Origin: SHYQ01 sp041674525
Lineage (GTDB): Bacteria; Chloroflexota; Dehalococcoidia; UBA2979
Length of the DNA stretch: 43,839 bases
Direction: 5' to 3'
Assembly (NCBI GenBank): GCA_041674525.1
Contig: JBAYVN010000015.1
Coordinates: 1-43,839 of the forward strand
Shown here: positions 32,804 through 40,873 of the stretch, piece after piece
How positions within the stretch are numbered: position 1 is the stretch's first letter
How the letters are laid out: the number at the start of each line of letters is the position of its first letter
Translations under genes and position numbers: made by a program
The notes under the pieces: model-generated
Databases searched by the model: none
Seen by the model: only the letters and a program-made list of their open reading frames with translations
Told to the model about the DNA's origin: nothing

Positions 32804-34017
32804 TACGCTCTCCTACCGACCAGCGGCAGCCGCTTGCCACCGATGGCGAACACTCGACGCTGCGGGGGCGCCTCGCTCACTCCGGCGAGCGCCTCCGCGA
32901 CCGTGCGCAGGGCGCGGGCGTACTTGCCGGTTGGCTGCGAGATGACGACGGGGGTACCCGTCTGCACGGAGACACCCACGGTGGGGTCGTACGGGATGGT
33001 GTAGGACACCTTCAGGCCGGTGGCGCGCTCCACGTCCTCGGGCGAGACCGCCGCCGCGCGCGTGCAGTCGTTCGCCAGCAGGCGCACGCTGTCGCGCGGC
33101 ACGCCCCAGGCGTCGAGGATGCGCACGGCGGTCTTCGTGTCCTTCACGCTCGACACGTCGAGCGAGGTCACGAGCAGCACGAACGCCGCCTCGTGCAGGG
33201 ACGTGGCGACCGCGTCATTCATGACGCCGGGGGTGTCGACGACGACGTACTCGTGCGTCTCCGTGAGCGCGTTGATCATCGCCGCCAGGTGCGGCGCCTG
33301 GACGGCGCGCCAGTCATCCGGCTCGGATGCGGCGAGCAGCACGTCGACACCGGACTCGTGCCGCGCGAGGTAGCGCCGGACGGTGTCGCGGTCGATCACG
33401 CCCTCATTCCGCGCGAGGTCGGCGATCGAGTGCTCGACGGGGAGGTCGAGCATGACCGCGACGTCACCGAACTGGGCGTCGCTGTCGATCAGCGCCACGT
33501 CCTGCCCGGAGATCTGGCGCAGGAGCACGGCCAGGTTCGTGGAGATCGTGGACTTCCCGATGCCACCCTTCGCGCCGGCCACGGTGATCACCGTGCCGCG
33601 TGCGTTGGCCGCTGGCTGATCGGACCAGCGGGCGAGCTGCCGCTGCTCCTCCTGCGCCAGCAGGCCGTGGATCACCTCCTGCAGCTCCGCGGCAACCACC
33701 GGCTTCTCCAGGAAGTCGCGCGCGCCCGCACGCATCGCCTGGCGCATCAGCGCCGGCGTGATGGAGGAGGAGTACACGAGCACGGGGATGTCCGGCAGCT
33801 GCTGCAGCGCGTCCAGCGTCGCGAGGCCACGGACCGGCGGGTCCTCGAGGCCGACGAGGATCACGTTCGGCCGGTGCTGCGTGGCCATGAAGGTCGCTTC
33901 GGTCCCGTAACCCGTCTCGCCGACGCGATCTAGCCCGATCGCGTCCACGGCCGTCGAGACGTCGAGGCGGGAGTCAAGGTTGGGGTCGACGATCAGGACC
34001 GTCAGATTGCGCGCCAT
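32803..34017 (-). CDS. cpaE: CpaE/TadZ-like protein, pseudo-receiver plus MinD/ParA ATPase
   Basis: A 404-residue localisation factor of the pilus. The N-terminal receiver-like domain (about 1-125) retains the fold (VLIVDPNLD, VLVYSSS, FLEKPV) but has Gly56 where the phospho-acceptor Asp should be (NVILVGLEDPP), so it cannot be phosphorylated normally. The C-terminal ATPase has a deviant Walker A, AGAKGGIGKST (150-157), and VDTPGVMND, typical of MinD/ParA-type pilus-positioning proteins. The ATG at 34017 has GAAGGCGGG upstream. It ends overlapping cpaF (TAATG). Confidence 0.92.
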   Translation of the reverse strand: MARNLTVLIVDPNLDSRLDVSTAVDAIGLDRVGETGYGTEATFMATQHRPNVILVGLEDPPVRGLATLDALQQLPDIPVLVYSSSITPALMRQAMRAGARDFLEKPVVAAELQEVIHGLLAQEEQRQLARWSDQPAANARGTVITVAGAKGGIGKSTISTNLAVLLRQISGQDVALIDSDAQFGDVAVMLDLPVEHSIADLARNEGVIDRDTVRRYLARHESGVDVLLAASEPDDWRAVQAPHLAAMINALTETHEYVVVDTPGVMNDAVATSLHEAAFVLLVTSLDVSSVKDTKTAVRILDAWGVPRDSVRLLANDCTRAAAVSPEDVERATGLKVSYTIPYDPTVGVSVQTGTPVVISQPTGKYARALRTVAEALAGVSEAPPQRRVFAIGGKRLPLVGRRA

Positions 34018-34057
34018 GGAACCCGCCTTCGTTCAGGAAGCTCGATGTTGTGGGGGA

Positions 34058-34921
34058 CTATCGCTGGACGGTGTTGGTGGTCGCCTGCTGCGGCTGCAGC
34101 TTGAGCAGCGGTGCCAGGCTCTGGCGCTCGCGCTCGCCGAACGGGCGCAGCACCAGCCCGATGGTCCCGGTCTTCGCGGACATGAAGAGCGACTGCGCCT
34201 GGTCCGGGGACACCGCGAGCGTGACGGAGATCGCCTTCGGCTGGGCCTTCGCCTCTTCCCCGCGCAGCGTCGCCGCGTCGCCGTCACCCTTCACGGGGTC
34301 CGTGATCTGCTGACCCACAGCCAGGACCAGGACATCCTGCAGCGCCGTCAGCACGGTGGGGTGACGCGACTCATCCGTCGTCGTGCCGGTCTGCCGGGCG
34401 GCGAACTCGTACGGCCCGAAGAGGTTCGCGTACTCGGTCGCCACCAGCACATCCACGCGGTCGCCGGGGACGATGAGGCCGCCGGCCCCGCTGACCTCGG
34501 TCACGGGGACGGAGATCGCGCGCATGTTCTCCGGGACGGTGAACGCCAGTCCCGTGCCCGAGGGCGCGTCAGCGCTGACGAGGCGCGATCCCAGCACCTG
34601 CTCGCCAGCGGCGATCGGGTACCGCGCCACGCGGCCGTTGACGTCCTTGATGTCGAGGATCGCTCCCTCGAGGGCCAGGCTCGCGGGGATCTGCCGCGAC
34701 TCGAGCATCGCGCCGGAGATGCGTGCGCCGGCCGCGATCGGCTGCCGCGTGATCACCACGGTCCGCGTGGCGGAGCTGCCGTTCACGGCGCCAGCCTGGA
34801 GTGCCGCGTCCGCGCGCACCCGGTTGATCCACGCCAGCGACGCGGCGGCCGTGACGATCCCGAGGATCGTCGCGAGCAGCAGCAGGCCGCTTCCCGATGC
34901 CATTCGCTTGAGTATCCGCAT
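34058..34921 (-). CDS. cpaB: CpaB/RcpC pilus assembly protein (SAF domain)
   Basis: A 287-residue protein with an N-terminal membrane anchor (GLLLLATILGIVTAAASLAW). A SAF domain (VVITRQPIAAGARISGAML, ARYPIAAGEQVLGSRL) and the CpaB core (MRAISVPVTEVSGAGGLIVPGDRVDVL, then a segment with LQDVLVLAVGQQI) follow. In Gram-negative Tad systems CpaB supports the secretin; no secretin (cpaC) is present here, consistent with a monoderm envelope. The ATG at 34921 has GAGGGG five bases upstream. It follows the TadG-like gene by 72 bases. Confidence 0.9.
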   Translation of the reverse strand: MRILKRMASGSGLLLLATILGIVTAAASLAWINRVRADAALQAGAVNGSSATRTVVITRQPIAAGARISGAMLESRQIPASLALEGAILDIKDVNGRVARYPIAAGEQVLGSRLVSADAPSGTGLAFTVPENMRAISVPVTEVSGAGGLIVPGDRVDVLVATEYANLFGPYEFAARQTGTTTDESRHPTVLTALQDVLVLAVGQQITDPVKGDGDAATLRGEEAKAQPKAISVTLAVSPDQAQSLFMSAKTGTIGLVLRPFGERERQSLAPLLKLQPQQATTNTVQR

Positions 34922-34993
34922 CGCAACCCCTCGTTCCTCGTGCGCGCCGGAGCGCGCGTTCCCGGCTGTTCGCGCTGCCGCGCGGTCATGCTG

Positions 34994-36277
34994 CTACTGC
35001 TTCAGGAAGACTCCGATGTCGCCGTTGGCCGCCTGCAGGCTCAGGTTCACGTTCGTCTGCGGCAGTTGCTCCACGAACCGCACCCACAGGGTGAACGGAC
35101 CGCCCGCGCCGCCCGCGCCGCTCCAGATGCAGTTCTTGTGGAAGACGCCGGCGCCGTCCGTGCACCCCTCGATGTACGCGCGCGAGAAGCCGCGCACGAT
35201 GTAGCACTTCGAACCGCACTCATTGACGGCGTAGTTGTTGATCGTGATCAACTGCACGCTGCGCGGGCTGGTCTGCGCGCCGGTCGCCGCGTTGCAGTCG
35301 TACGGGACGAGGTCAACCGCCGGGCTGCTCGCGGAGGAGTCGTACCGCCAGACCTCGTAGAAGTCGTCCATGCCGTCGGACCGCGATGGGGTATGCAGCG
35401 GGATGTTCGCGACGGCGTTGAGGGCCGCATTCCCGGCGTTGAAGTTGGCCACGGTGCCGCCGTCGTTGGTGAAGTTCGACTCACAGGCGCCGTCCACGGG
35501 GGAGCCGGGTGCCATGCCGGCGAGGCGATCGACGATGCCGGTGCGCACCTTCTGGATGTCGAAGCCTGCCTTCGCGTTCACCTCGTCGCCGATGCTGCAG
35601 ATCATCTGCACGCCGGTGACGGTGTTGTTGTAGACATCGTTCGCGCCGGCTCCGGTGTCGGAGCACGTGGGCCCGTCGGGGTCGATGTTCAACTGGCTCG
35701 CGAGTCCGGTGCTCGAGTTGTCGACGTAGATGGGGCAGAGCATGCCCGGCACCGGGACACGGTTGCCCAACCCGTCATCCTCGAAGCAGGCACTGGAGGC
35801 GGACATGGCGAAGGGCAGGAAGCCCACGACCTGGTAGGGACGGCCGGCGCACGCCGTGGCGGTGGTGTTCACGTGCCACATCGAAATCCCGAGCACGCCG
35901 AACAGGAAGGTGCGGGGATCGCGCTGCAGGGACACGGTCACGCCGGTGGGCACCGCGTCCGAGGCGCTGTAGCAGGTGTTGATGACCTGGACATCCAGTG
36001 ACACGCCGGGCTCGGCGGTGTCGATGCCGTTCTGCTGCGCCCACTGCTGCGCCGCGGCGGTAGCGGCCGTGGTGTCCGCGGCGGCATCGCCGGGCTGCAG
36101 AGTCAGCTGGAGCGCGCCCGCGAGCGCGGCCTTGTCCACGTCGCTCTGCGCATCGCGGCGGTCGGTCAACATCAACCCGACGTCGATGGAGAGCGCCGCG
36201 AACAGGGCGAACAACGTCGCGGCAAGCACCGAGAGCACGATCGCCTGGCCGCTGGAGTCAGAGAGTCGTCGCTTCAT
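34994..36277 (-). CDS. TadG-like Flp pilus-assembly protein
   Basis: A 427-residue protein opening with the TadG/TadE-like N-terminus SSGQAIVLSVLAATLFALFAALSIDVGLMLTDRRD, a single membrane helix preceded by a basic tail, and then QSDVDKAALAGALQL, a hallmark of the group. The remaining about 350 residues are extracellular, with many cysteines (C-A-G, CPIYVD, CSIGDE, CNAAT, C-G-S-KC) and Asn/Thr-rich stretches. It probably acts as a minor pilin or surface anchor. The ATG at 36277 is preferred over the in-frame extension to 36358, which overlaps the TadE gene. It is separated from tadE by two bases. Confidence 0.85.
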   Translation of the reverse strand: MKRRLSDSSGQAIVLSVLAATLFALFAALSIDVGLMLTDRRDAQSDVDKAALAGALQLTLQPGDAAADTTAATAAAQQWAQQNGIDTAEPGVSLDVQVINTCYSASDAVPTGVTVSLQRDPRTFLFGVLGISMWHVNTTATACAGRPYQVVGFLPFAMSASSACFEDDGLGNRVPVPGMLCPIYVDNSSTGLASQLNIDPDGPTCSDTGAGANDVYNNTVTGVQMICSIGDEVNAKAGFDIQKVRTGIVDRLAGMAPGSPVDGACESNFTNDGGTVANFNAGNAALNAVANIPLHTPSRSDGMDDFYEVWRYDSSASSPAVDLVPYDCNAATGAQTSPRSVQLITINNYAVNECGSKCYIVRGFSRAYIEGCTDGAGVFHKNCIWSGAGGAGGPFTLWVRFVEQLPQTNVNLSLQAANGDIGVFLKQ

Positions 36278-36279
36278 CG

Positions 36280-36783
36280 TCAGCTGCAATCCGCGCCGGC
36301 ACGTGCGGCAACAAGGGTCTGGTTGGAGGGAACGGATTCGAGCCTGGAGTCGGAGCACGCCCCGAGCGTCCAGGTGGTCGGAAACAGGCCCCCGGAGATC
36401 AGCGACACGATCGCCGGGAGTGGCGTGATCGTGTTGTAGACGTGCGAGATGTGCACCGCCACACCGGAGCCACGCAGGTACAGTCCGCTGGTGGCGTCAG
36501 GGTTGTGGTACGTCACCGTGATCTCGTCGCAGTCGACGAGCTGGTTGCTGGTGTTCCATGCGCGCTCCTCGATGGAGTCGGCCGCGCACGTCCCCGCGGT
36601 GGCGCTCGGGAGGTTGGCCACGGCCGCGTACCGGGCGGCCTCGGACGCGGAGTTGCGGACGGTGATCTGCGTGTACAGCGCCAGCCCGAACTCCGCGATC
36701 GCGAAAATGAGCAAGAGGAAGAAGGGGAGCATCAGCGTGAACTCCACGATCGCCTGGCCGCGGTCGTTGCGTGTCCGGTGCAT
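36280..36783 (-). CDS. tadE: TadE-like pseudopilin
   Basis: A 167-residue protein whose N-terminus RNDRGQAIVEFTLMLPFFLLLIFAIAEFG is the classic TadE signature. RG-QAIVEF carries Gly before the processing point and Glu at +5. A hydrophobic helix follows, then an extracellular domain with a few cysteines (CAADSIEER, LVDCDEITVTYHNP, ACSDS). It should be cleaved by the prepilin peptidase of this locus and act as a minor pilin. The ATG at 36783 has AGGAGGGG upstream, the best ribosome site of the cluster. Confidence 0.93.
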   Translation of the reverse strand: MHRTRNDRGQAIVEFTLMLPFFLLLIFAIAEFGLALYTQITVRNSASEAARYAAVANLPSATAGTCAADSIEERAWNTSNQLVDCDEITVTYHNPDATSGLYLRGSGVAVHISHVYNTITPLPAIVSLISGGLFPTTWTLGACSDSRLESVPSNQTLVAARAGADCS

Positions 36784-36848
36784 CTGCTCCCCTCCTTTCT
36801 GCTCGTCAACACATCACGCCCGTGCCGCAGAGCACGCGGCGCCACTGG

Positions 36849-37031
36849 CTACACGAGATGGCTGGCCAAGTTGCCCAGCACCGTGCCGATGCCCCCCTCG
36901 ATGTCGATGGTCTGGAAGGCGAGGAAGAAGAGGACGACGATCACACCGAGCACGAGGGCGTACTCGACGAGGCCCTGGCCCTCTTCACGGGCGGGCAGCT
37001 GGGGCATGAAGCGCTTGAAGATCTTGGTCAT
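36849..37031 (-). CDS. flp: Flp-type major pilin
   Basis: A 60-residue pilin precursor. A leader of about 18 residues (MTKIFKRFMPQLPAREEG) is followed by the cleavage context G/QGLVEYAL, with Glu at +5 and Tyr at +6 as in Flp pilins. A long hydrophobic helix (LVLGVIVVLFFLAFQTIDI) and a short Gly-rich end complete it. It is the likely structural subunit of the Tad pilus. The ATG at 37031 is in a typical pilin context; the frame is open 23 codons further to 37100, but that part is Gln-rich and is probably not translated. It is the first gene of the pilus operon, with about 520 bases of untranslated sequence upstream. Confidence 0.9.
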   Translation of the reverse strand: MTKIFKRFMPQLPAREEGQGLVEYALVLGVIVVLFFLAFQTIDIEGGIGTVLGNLASHLV

Positions 37032-37552
37032 CTGGGAAGTTCCGTTCCTGTGTTCCGGTGCGGGATGGCCCGCGCGTTGTTGCTGTTGCTGGGTGACCAC
37101 GGGTGGTGTGGGAGCCGGATGCTTCGAGGCACGTCCCGCGTTGGCGCGCCTCGCTCCGGAAGTCGTTGAGGGAGTCCCGTGATGTGCATCTCCTTCCGCG
37201 TCCGGCGCGAGGCCTCTGCGTAACCGATCAGTGCTTCGAGAGAGAGACTAGGAACCGGGCCGTATGGGCCCTGCACAAGAGATGTATGAAATCGAAGGAT
37301 CCCGGCAGAGTGCCGAGCCGTTGCGAGCGAAGCGGGCGGGGGAGGTGGTCCTCATCTCCGGCTCCGAGGTACGAGAACGTCGCTCGCACGAATAATCCAA
37401 CCGATCGCTGGTGCATCGGACAGCAAATATAGGTGGTTCCCCCGACGGATGTGAGGGTAGAACCTACTTGTGCCTAAGAATTCACCAACCCTCTACGCAT
37501 CTCGCGCAGACCCTTAACGGAAGGGCGGGGAGATGCCTCGACGAAGAATCGA
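37032..37552 (-). promoter_or_regulatory. 520-base upstream region of the pilus operon
   Basis: This spacer between the J-like/FHA gene and flp is clearly less GC-rich than the rest, especially 37380-37500. On the minus strand it holds several small inverted repeats (GTAG-aac-CTAC, GAGGGT...ACCCTC at 37452-37498, GGGCC-catac-GGCCC at about 37258-37272). It should contain the flp promoter and a long 5' leader. I cannot match it to a known riboswitch class; a cyclic-di-GMP motif was looked for and not found. The Tad cluster may be controlled here. Confidence 0.5.
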
Positions 37553-38752
37553 TTAGTCGTGTAGACCAACGACCAGTTCGTTGTCGCCGAGCTGGATGCG
37601 GTCGCCGTCGTCCAGCTTCGCCCATGTCATCGGACGCCCGTTGACGAAGCACGCACCCTCCGACTCGAGGCAATGCAGGAGCACCGCGTCCCCGCGCACC
37701 CATACAAGTGCATGATCGGGCGCCACGCCCTCACCCTGCAGCACCACGTCGCAATCCTCGCGCGATCCGACACGGAGCGGCCGGAGCCCGACCGCTACGC
37801 GTGCATGCTCGGGCGAGGAGGTGAGCTCCAGGTGCGCCGTTACCTCGGCAGGTTCGGCCGGTGCGACGGCGATCCGCTCAGCGGCCTCCAGGAAGGCGGT
37901 GGTTAGCCGGGACTCCACGCGCTTCTGCAGATCCTGGTTCGCCACGCGTTGATCAGCGCGCCGCTCGAAGGGCTCGCGCGCGAGCCTCAGCGCCCATTCG
38001 CCCACTACCAGCGCGCCGCGCCCGATCAGGACGACGGTGCCCCGCAGTGCGCGCCAGGTGAGCCGCCGCAGCACGCCGAGGGCCCCCGCTCCGATGCGCG
38101 CACCCCGGGGCGGCGCAGCGCCCTCCGCCGCGCCTTCCTCGACGGGCAGCGCCGCTCGCTGGGCCATCGCGCGCGCGCGCAGGTACGCCGCGTCCAGCAC
38201 CTCCAGCCGCTGCAGCGCACCGGGATCGGTGTGCAGTCGCGAGAGGTACTCGTGCGCGAGCGTGGTGTAGGCGGTGTCCATCTCCTCCACGGAGGCGCTC
38301 GCGTGGAGCTGCAGCACCGCGTGCGGATTGAGCACGCGCACGGGCACTCGCCGCGTACGCAACAGCGTGACGATCAGGGCGCCAACGCCGGCCACCGCCG
38401 CCGCCAGTGCCGCGGGCACGCTGATGGTGCCCAGGAGCGCGACAGCGCCGCCCGTGAAGCCCAGCACCAGCGTGACGAGCACCCAGCGGAACGGCGACGC
38501 ACCGTCCTCGGAGGCGTGCGCGGCTCTCGGGGCCAGGGAACGCTCGCGGTCGTACTCCGCGCGCAGCGCGGAGTCCATGACGATCGCCAGCGCCTCGTTC
38601 AGCTCGGCGATCGCGGCGCGCGCTCCGGGATCACCCGCGCGCTCGGCCTCCAGGTAGCGCGCGACCTTGCCCCAGTAGAGCTCGCGCGCGACGGCCGTGC
38701 TCGCACGGGCGTCGATCCCCAGCAGTTCGTAGACGTCGCGCCGGTCGTTCAT
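37553..38752 (-). CDS. J-like/FHA domain membrane protein
   Basis: A 399-residue protein. Residues 1-72 resemble a DnaJ J-domain (VYELLGIDARAS, then ALRAEYDRERS) but the HPD motif is missing, so it should not activate DnaK. Two membrane helices (about 89-108 and 111-131) follow. A second J-like helical stretch (142-200: NPHAVLQLHASASVEEMDTA, AYLRARAM) precedes a C-terminal FHA domain (325-398) with LRVGSREDCDVVLQGEGVAPDHA and LDDGDRIQLGDNELVVG. FHA domains bind phosphothreonine, so it probably reads Ser/Thr kinase signals at the membrane. Its ATG overlaps the VWA-FHA stop by four bases (ATGA), so the pair is co-translated. Confidence 0.85.
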   Translation of the reverse strand: MNDRRDVYELLGIDARASTAVARELYWGKVARYLEAERAGDPGARAAIAELNEALAIVMDSALRAEYDRERSLAPRAAHASEDGASPFRWVLVTLVLGFTGGAVALLGTISVPAALAAAVAGVGALIVTLLRTRRVPVRVLNPHAVLQLHASASVEEMDTAYTTLAHEYLSRLHTDPGALQRLEVLDAAYLRARAMAQRAALPVEEGAAEGAAPPRGARIGAGALGVLRRLTWRALRGTVVLIGRGALVVGEWALRLAREPFERRADQRVANQDLQKRVESRLTTAFLEAAERIAVAPAEPAEVTAHLELTSSPEHARVAVGLRPLRVGSREDCDVVLQGEGVAPDHALVWVRGDAVLLHCLESEGACFVNGRPMTWAKLDDGDRIQLGDNELVVGLHD

Positions 38753-40692
38753 TGCGCTGATGCCGCCTCGGCTGGCGCGGCCGGGGCCAGGTGGAAGCTC
38801 CAGTCGCCCACGGCCACCTCCTCGCCCGCCTGCACCACGATCCAGAGATCCGCGGGCTGCTGGGTGCGCGGGCCCGCACGCCGCTCGGAGAGCCCGTGCA
38901 CGCGCAGCTCACCCGCGGGGGTGGCCGTCAGGCGCACGTGGTGCGGCCGCACGGCCTCCCCGGTGATCCGGATGTCGCAGTCGTCCGCGCTGCCCAGGGT
39001 GAGCGGCCTCCCGCTCACCGCGTGCACGTGCTCCGCGCCGCCCGGGTCCCGCAGCACGATCCTCGCGAAGTCCCTGCGCGTCCATTCATCGCGCGGGCGG
39101 AGCAGATCGGGATCGGCGGACAGCGGTCGCATGCGCGGCTCGATCTCTTCCATCATGCCTCGCGCGCGACGCCTGCGGATCACGATCACGGCACCGAGCG
39201 CCAGCAGCAGCAGCCCCGCGCCGGCGAGCATGAGCATCCCCGTCGAGCTGGCCGCCGCCACCTCCACCGTCTGCGACGCGATCGGGGGCTCTCCGGCCTT
39301 CGCGTGGAGCGTGACCTCCACCGTGCCCCCGCCCTCAGGCGCGGCGAACTCCAGCGGCGACGCCGACCGCCCCAGCCCGACGCCGCCCGCGGTCGCAACG
39401 ATCACGGGGGACGGGATCCCCTGTGCCCGCCCGGTGGCCACGCGCCAGCCGGTCCGCGCGGCGTTGGAGACGGTCAGTTGCGGTGGGAGCGCCGGGATGG
39501 TCACGGTCACGGTGGCTCGTGCCACCGAGAGCCCCGAGGCCGTGGCTTCCACCTCCAGCCGATGGCTCCCCGGCGCGAGCTCCCACGGATCGATGAGCAG
39601 GCGATCGTTCCCCTCGACGGTCACACCGGCGTGCGCGCCGTCCACCAGTGCGTCGATCCGCGCGGTATCCGCACGGATCCCTGCCACCGTCACAACGATC
39701 GCGCGGTCCGGCGCGCTCGCCGCCGTGACGTCGAGCGTGATCGGCACTGCCGGACGCGCGTCGAAGGAGGACGTCGCCTGCACCTGTGCCCCGGCGATGC
39801 GGGCACGGACGACGAGCTGGTGCTTCCCGGGCGTCAGGCCGGTGGCGGTGACCTCCACCGTGCGCGTGGCCCCCAGGCGCCCGCCCAGCGTGGCGAAGAG
39901 CTCCGGGAGCGCGCTGTTGTCGAGCACCGACCAGTACGTGCCGTGGCCCGCGTCCGCCAGCGCGCCCAGGAATGCGGCGTCAGTGTCCTTGCCGAATCCT
40001 ACCGCGTACACGGTCACGGAGGAGTCCCGCACTGCCTTCAGCGCGGCCTCCTTCGAGGACTTCGAGGCGCCGGAGTCCTGGCCGTCGGAGAGCAGCACCA
40101 TGATCCGGTTCGTCCCCGGGCTCGCCGCGAGCGTGCTGACGCCGGTGGCAATCGCGTCGTACAGGGCGGTGTCGCCGGTAGCGGACAGCTGCGAGATCGC
40201 GGTGTCCACGGCGGACGATCGCGGCGCCAGTGGCGCTCGCATCGTCACCGAGGAAGCGAAGCCGAGCAGGCCGACGGTGTCGTTGTTCGCGAGCCTCCCC
40301 ACCAGCGCGCGGGCGGCGCTGACGGCCGAGGACAGCGGGGCGCCCGCCATGCTCCCGCTGGTGTCCATGACCAGGAGCACGGTGGGGCGCCCGGACACGG
40401 CCGGCGCAGTGGCGGCGGGCGCCGATGGCGAGATGACGGGCGCAGGGAGCGCATCGATCAGCACGGCCGGCTCATCGATCGTCTCGTCGCGTGACCCGTT
40501 GGCGCGCAACCGTACCGCGATCACTCCGCGATCGGGCTGGTGCTCGATGCCGAGGATCTCCAGGTTCGACGCCGGCGCCGGCGTGGGTGCCGGCGTCTGC
40601 GCGCCCACGGGCGCGGGACGCCACAGGGCGAGCGCGACCAGCAGCATCAGGGCGACGGTTCGGAGCAGGCCGCTACGGGGGTACGCAGTCAT
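38749..40692 (-). CDS. VWA-FHA membrane protein
   Basis: A 647-residue exported protein with a signal peptide of about 1-32 (VALMLLVALALW, AQ) and a Pro/Ala linker. A von Willebrand A domain with intact MIDAS (LLVMDTSGSMAG, Asp110-Ser112-Ser114; TGDTALYD; SDGQDS) is followed by Ig-like beta domains, a membrane helix at about 490-515 (MLMLAGAGLLLLALGAVIVI) and a cytoplasmic FHA domain (PLTLGSADDCDIRITGEAV). It joins an outside adhesion or sensing module to an inside phosphothreonine reader. The neighbour downstream is another FHA protein and the Tad pilus. A weak ribosome site (GAAGACGCGAG) precedes the ATG. Related VWA proteins occur at pilus and secretion loci. Confidence 0.88.
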   Translation of the reverse strand: MTAYPRSGLLRTVALMLLVALALWRPAPVGAQTPAPTPAPASNLEILGIEHQPDRGVIAVRLRANGSRDETIDEPAVLIDALPAPVISPSAPAATAPAVSGRPTVLLVMDTSGSMAGAPLSSAVSAARALVGRLANNDTVGLLGFASSVTMRAPLAPRSSAVDTAISQLSATGDTALYDAIATGVSTLAASPGTNRIMVLLSDGQDSGASKSSKEAALKAVRDSSVTVYAVGFGKDTDAAFLGALADAGHGTYWSVLDNSALPELFATLGGRLGATRTVEVTATGLTPGKHQLVVRARIAGAQVQATSSFDARPAVPITLDVTAASAPDRAIVVTVAGIRADTARIDALVDGAHAGVTVEGNDRLLIDPWELAPGSHRLEVEATASGLSVARATVTVTIPALPPQLTVSNAARTGWRVATGRAQGIPSPVIVATAGGVGLGRSASPLEFAAPEGGGTVEVTLHAKAGEPPIASQTVEVAAASSTGMLMLAGAGLLLLALGAVIVIRRRRARGMMEEIEPRMRPLSADPDLLRPRDEWTRRDFARIVLRDPGGAEHVHAVSGRPLTLGSADDCDIRITGEAVRPHHVRLTATPAGELRVHGLSERRAGPRTQQPADLWIVVQAGEEVAVGDWSFHLAPAAPAEAASAQ

Positions 40693-40764
40693 CTCGCGTC
40701 TTCACGTCCATGCACTCACCCGCTCGCCCGCGCACTGGTGCGGCTCAGCGGTCGCAATCCCACA

Positions 40765-40776
40765 CCATGTACATGG
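40765..40776. promoter_or_regulatory. Palindrome CCATGTACATGG upstream of the VWA-FHA gene
   Basis: A 12-bp perfect palindrome lies about 75 bases upstream of the VWA-FHA start in the spacer after the sigma factor gene. It could be an operator; no regulator is known. The spacer is the natural place for a promoter recognised by the sigma factor encoded next door. Confidence 0.3.
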
Positions 40777-40832
40777 CACGGGACGGCCGCCCTGTTGCGG
40801 GCCCTTGAAGGTGAAAAGAGCGAGGAATTCGC

Positions 40833-40859
40833 GGGGCCGCGGAGCAGTGCCCGCGGGCC
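40833..40859 (-). terminator. Hairpin after the sigma factor gene
   Basis: GGGGCCGCGG (40833-40842) and CCGCGGGCC (40851-40859) form a GC-rich stem with one bulge. On the minus strand it is followed by a T-rich stretch ending in CTCTTTTC, as in intrinsic terminators. It lies about 15 bases after the sigma factor stop codon. Confidence 0.5.
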
Positions 40860-40873
40860 GCGCGCCGGTGCGG

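Noticed and set aside
37200..37500. Cyclic-di-GMP or other known riboswitch upstream of flp
   Set aside because: The conserved aptamer segments could not be found on either strand; left as an uncharacterised leader.
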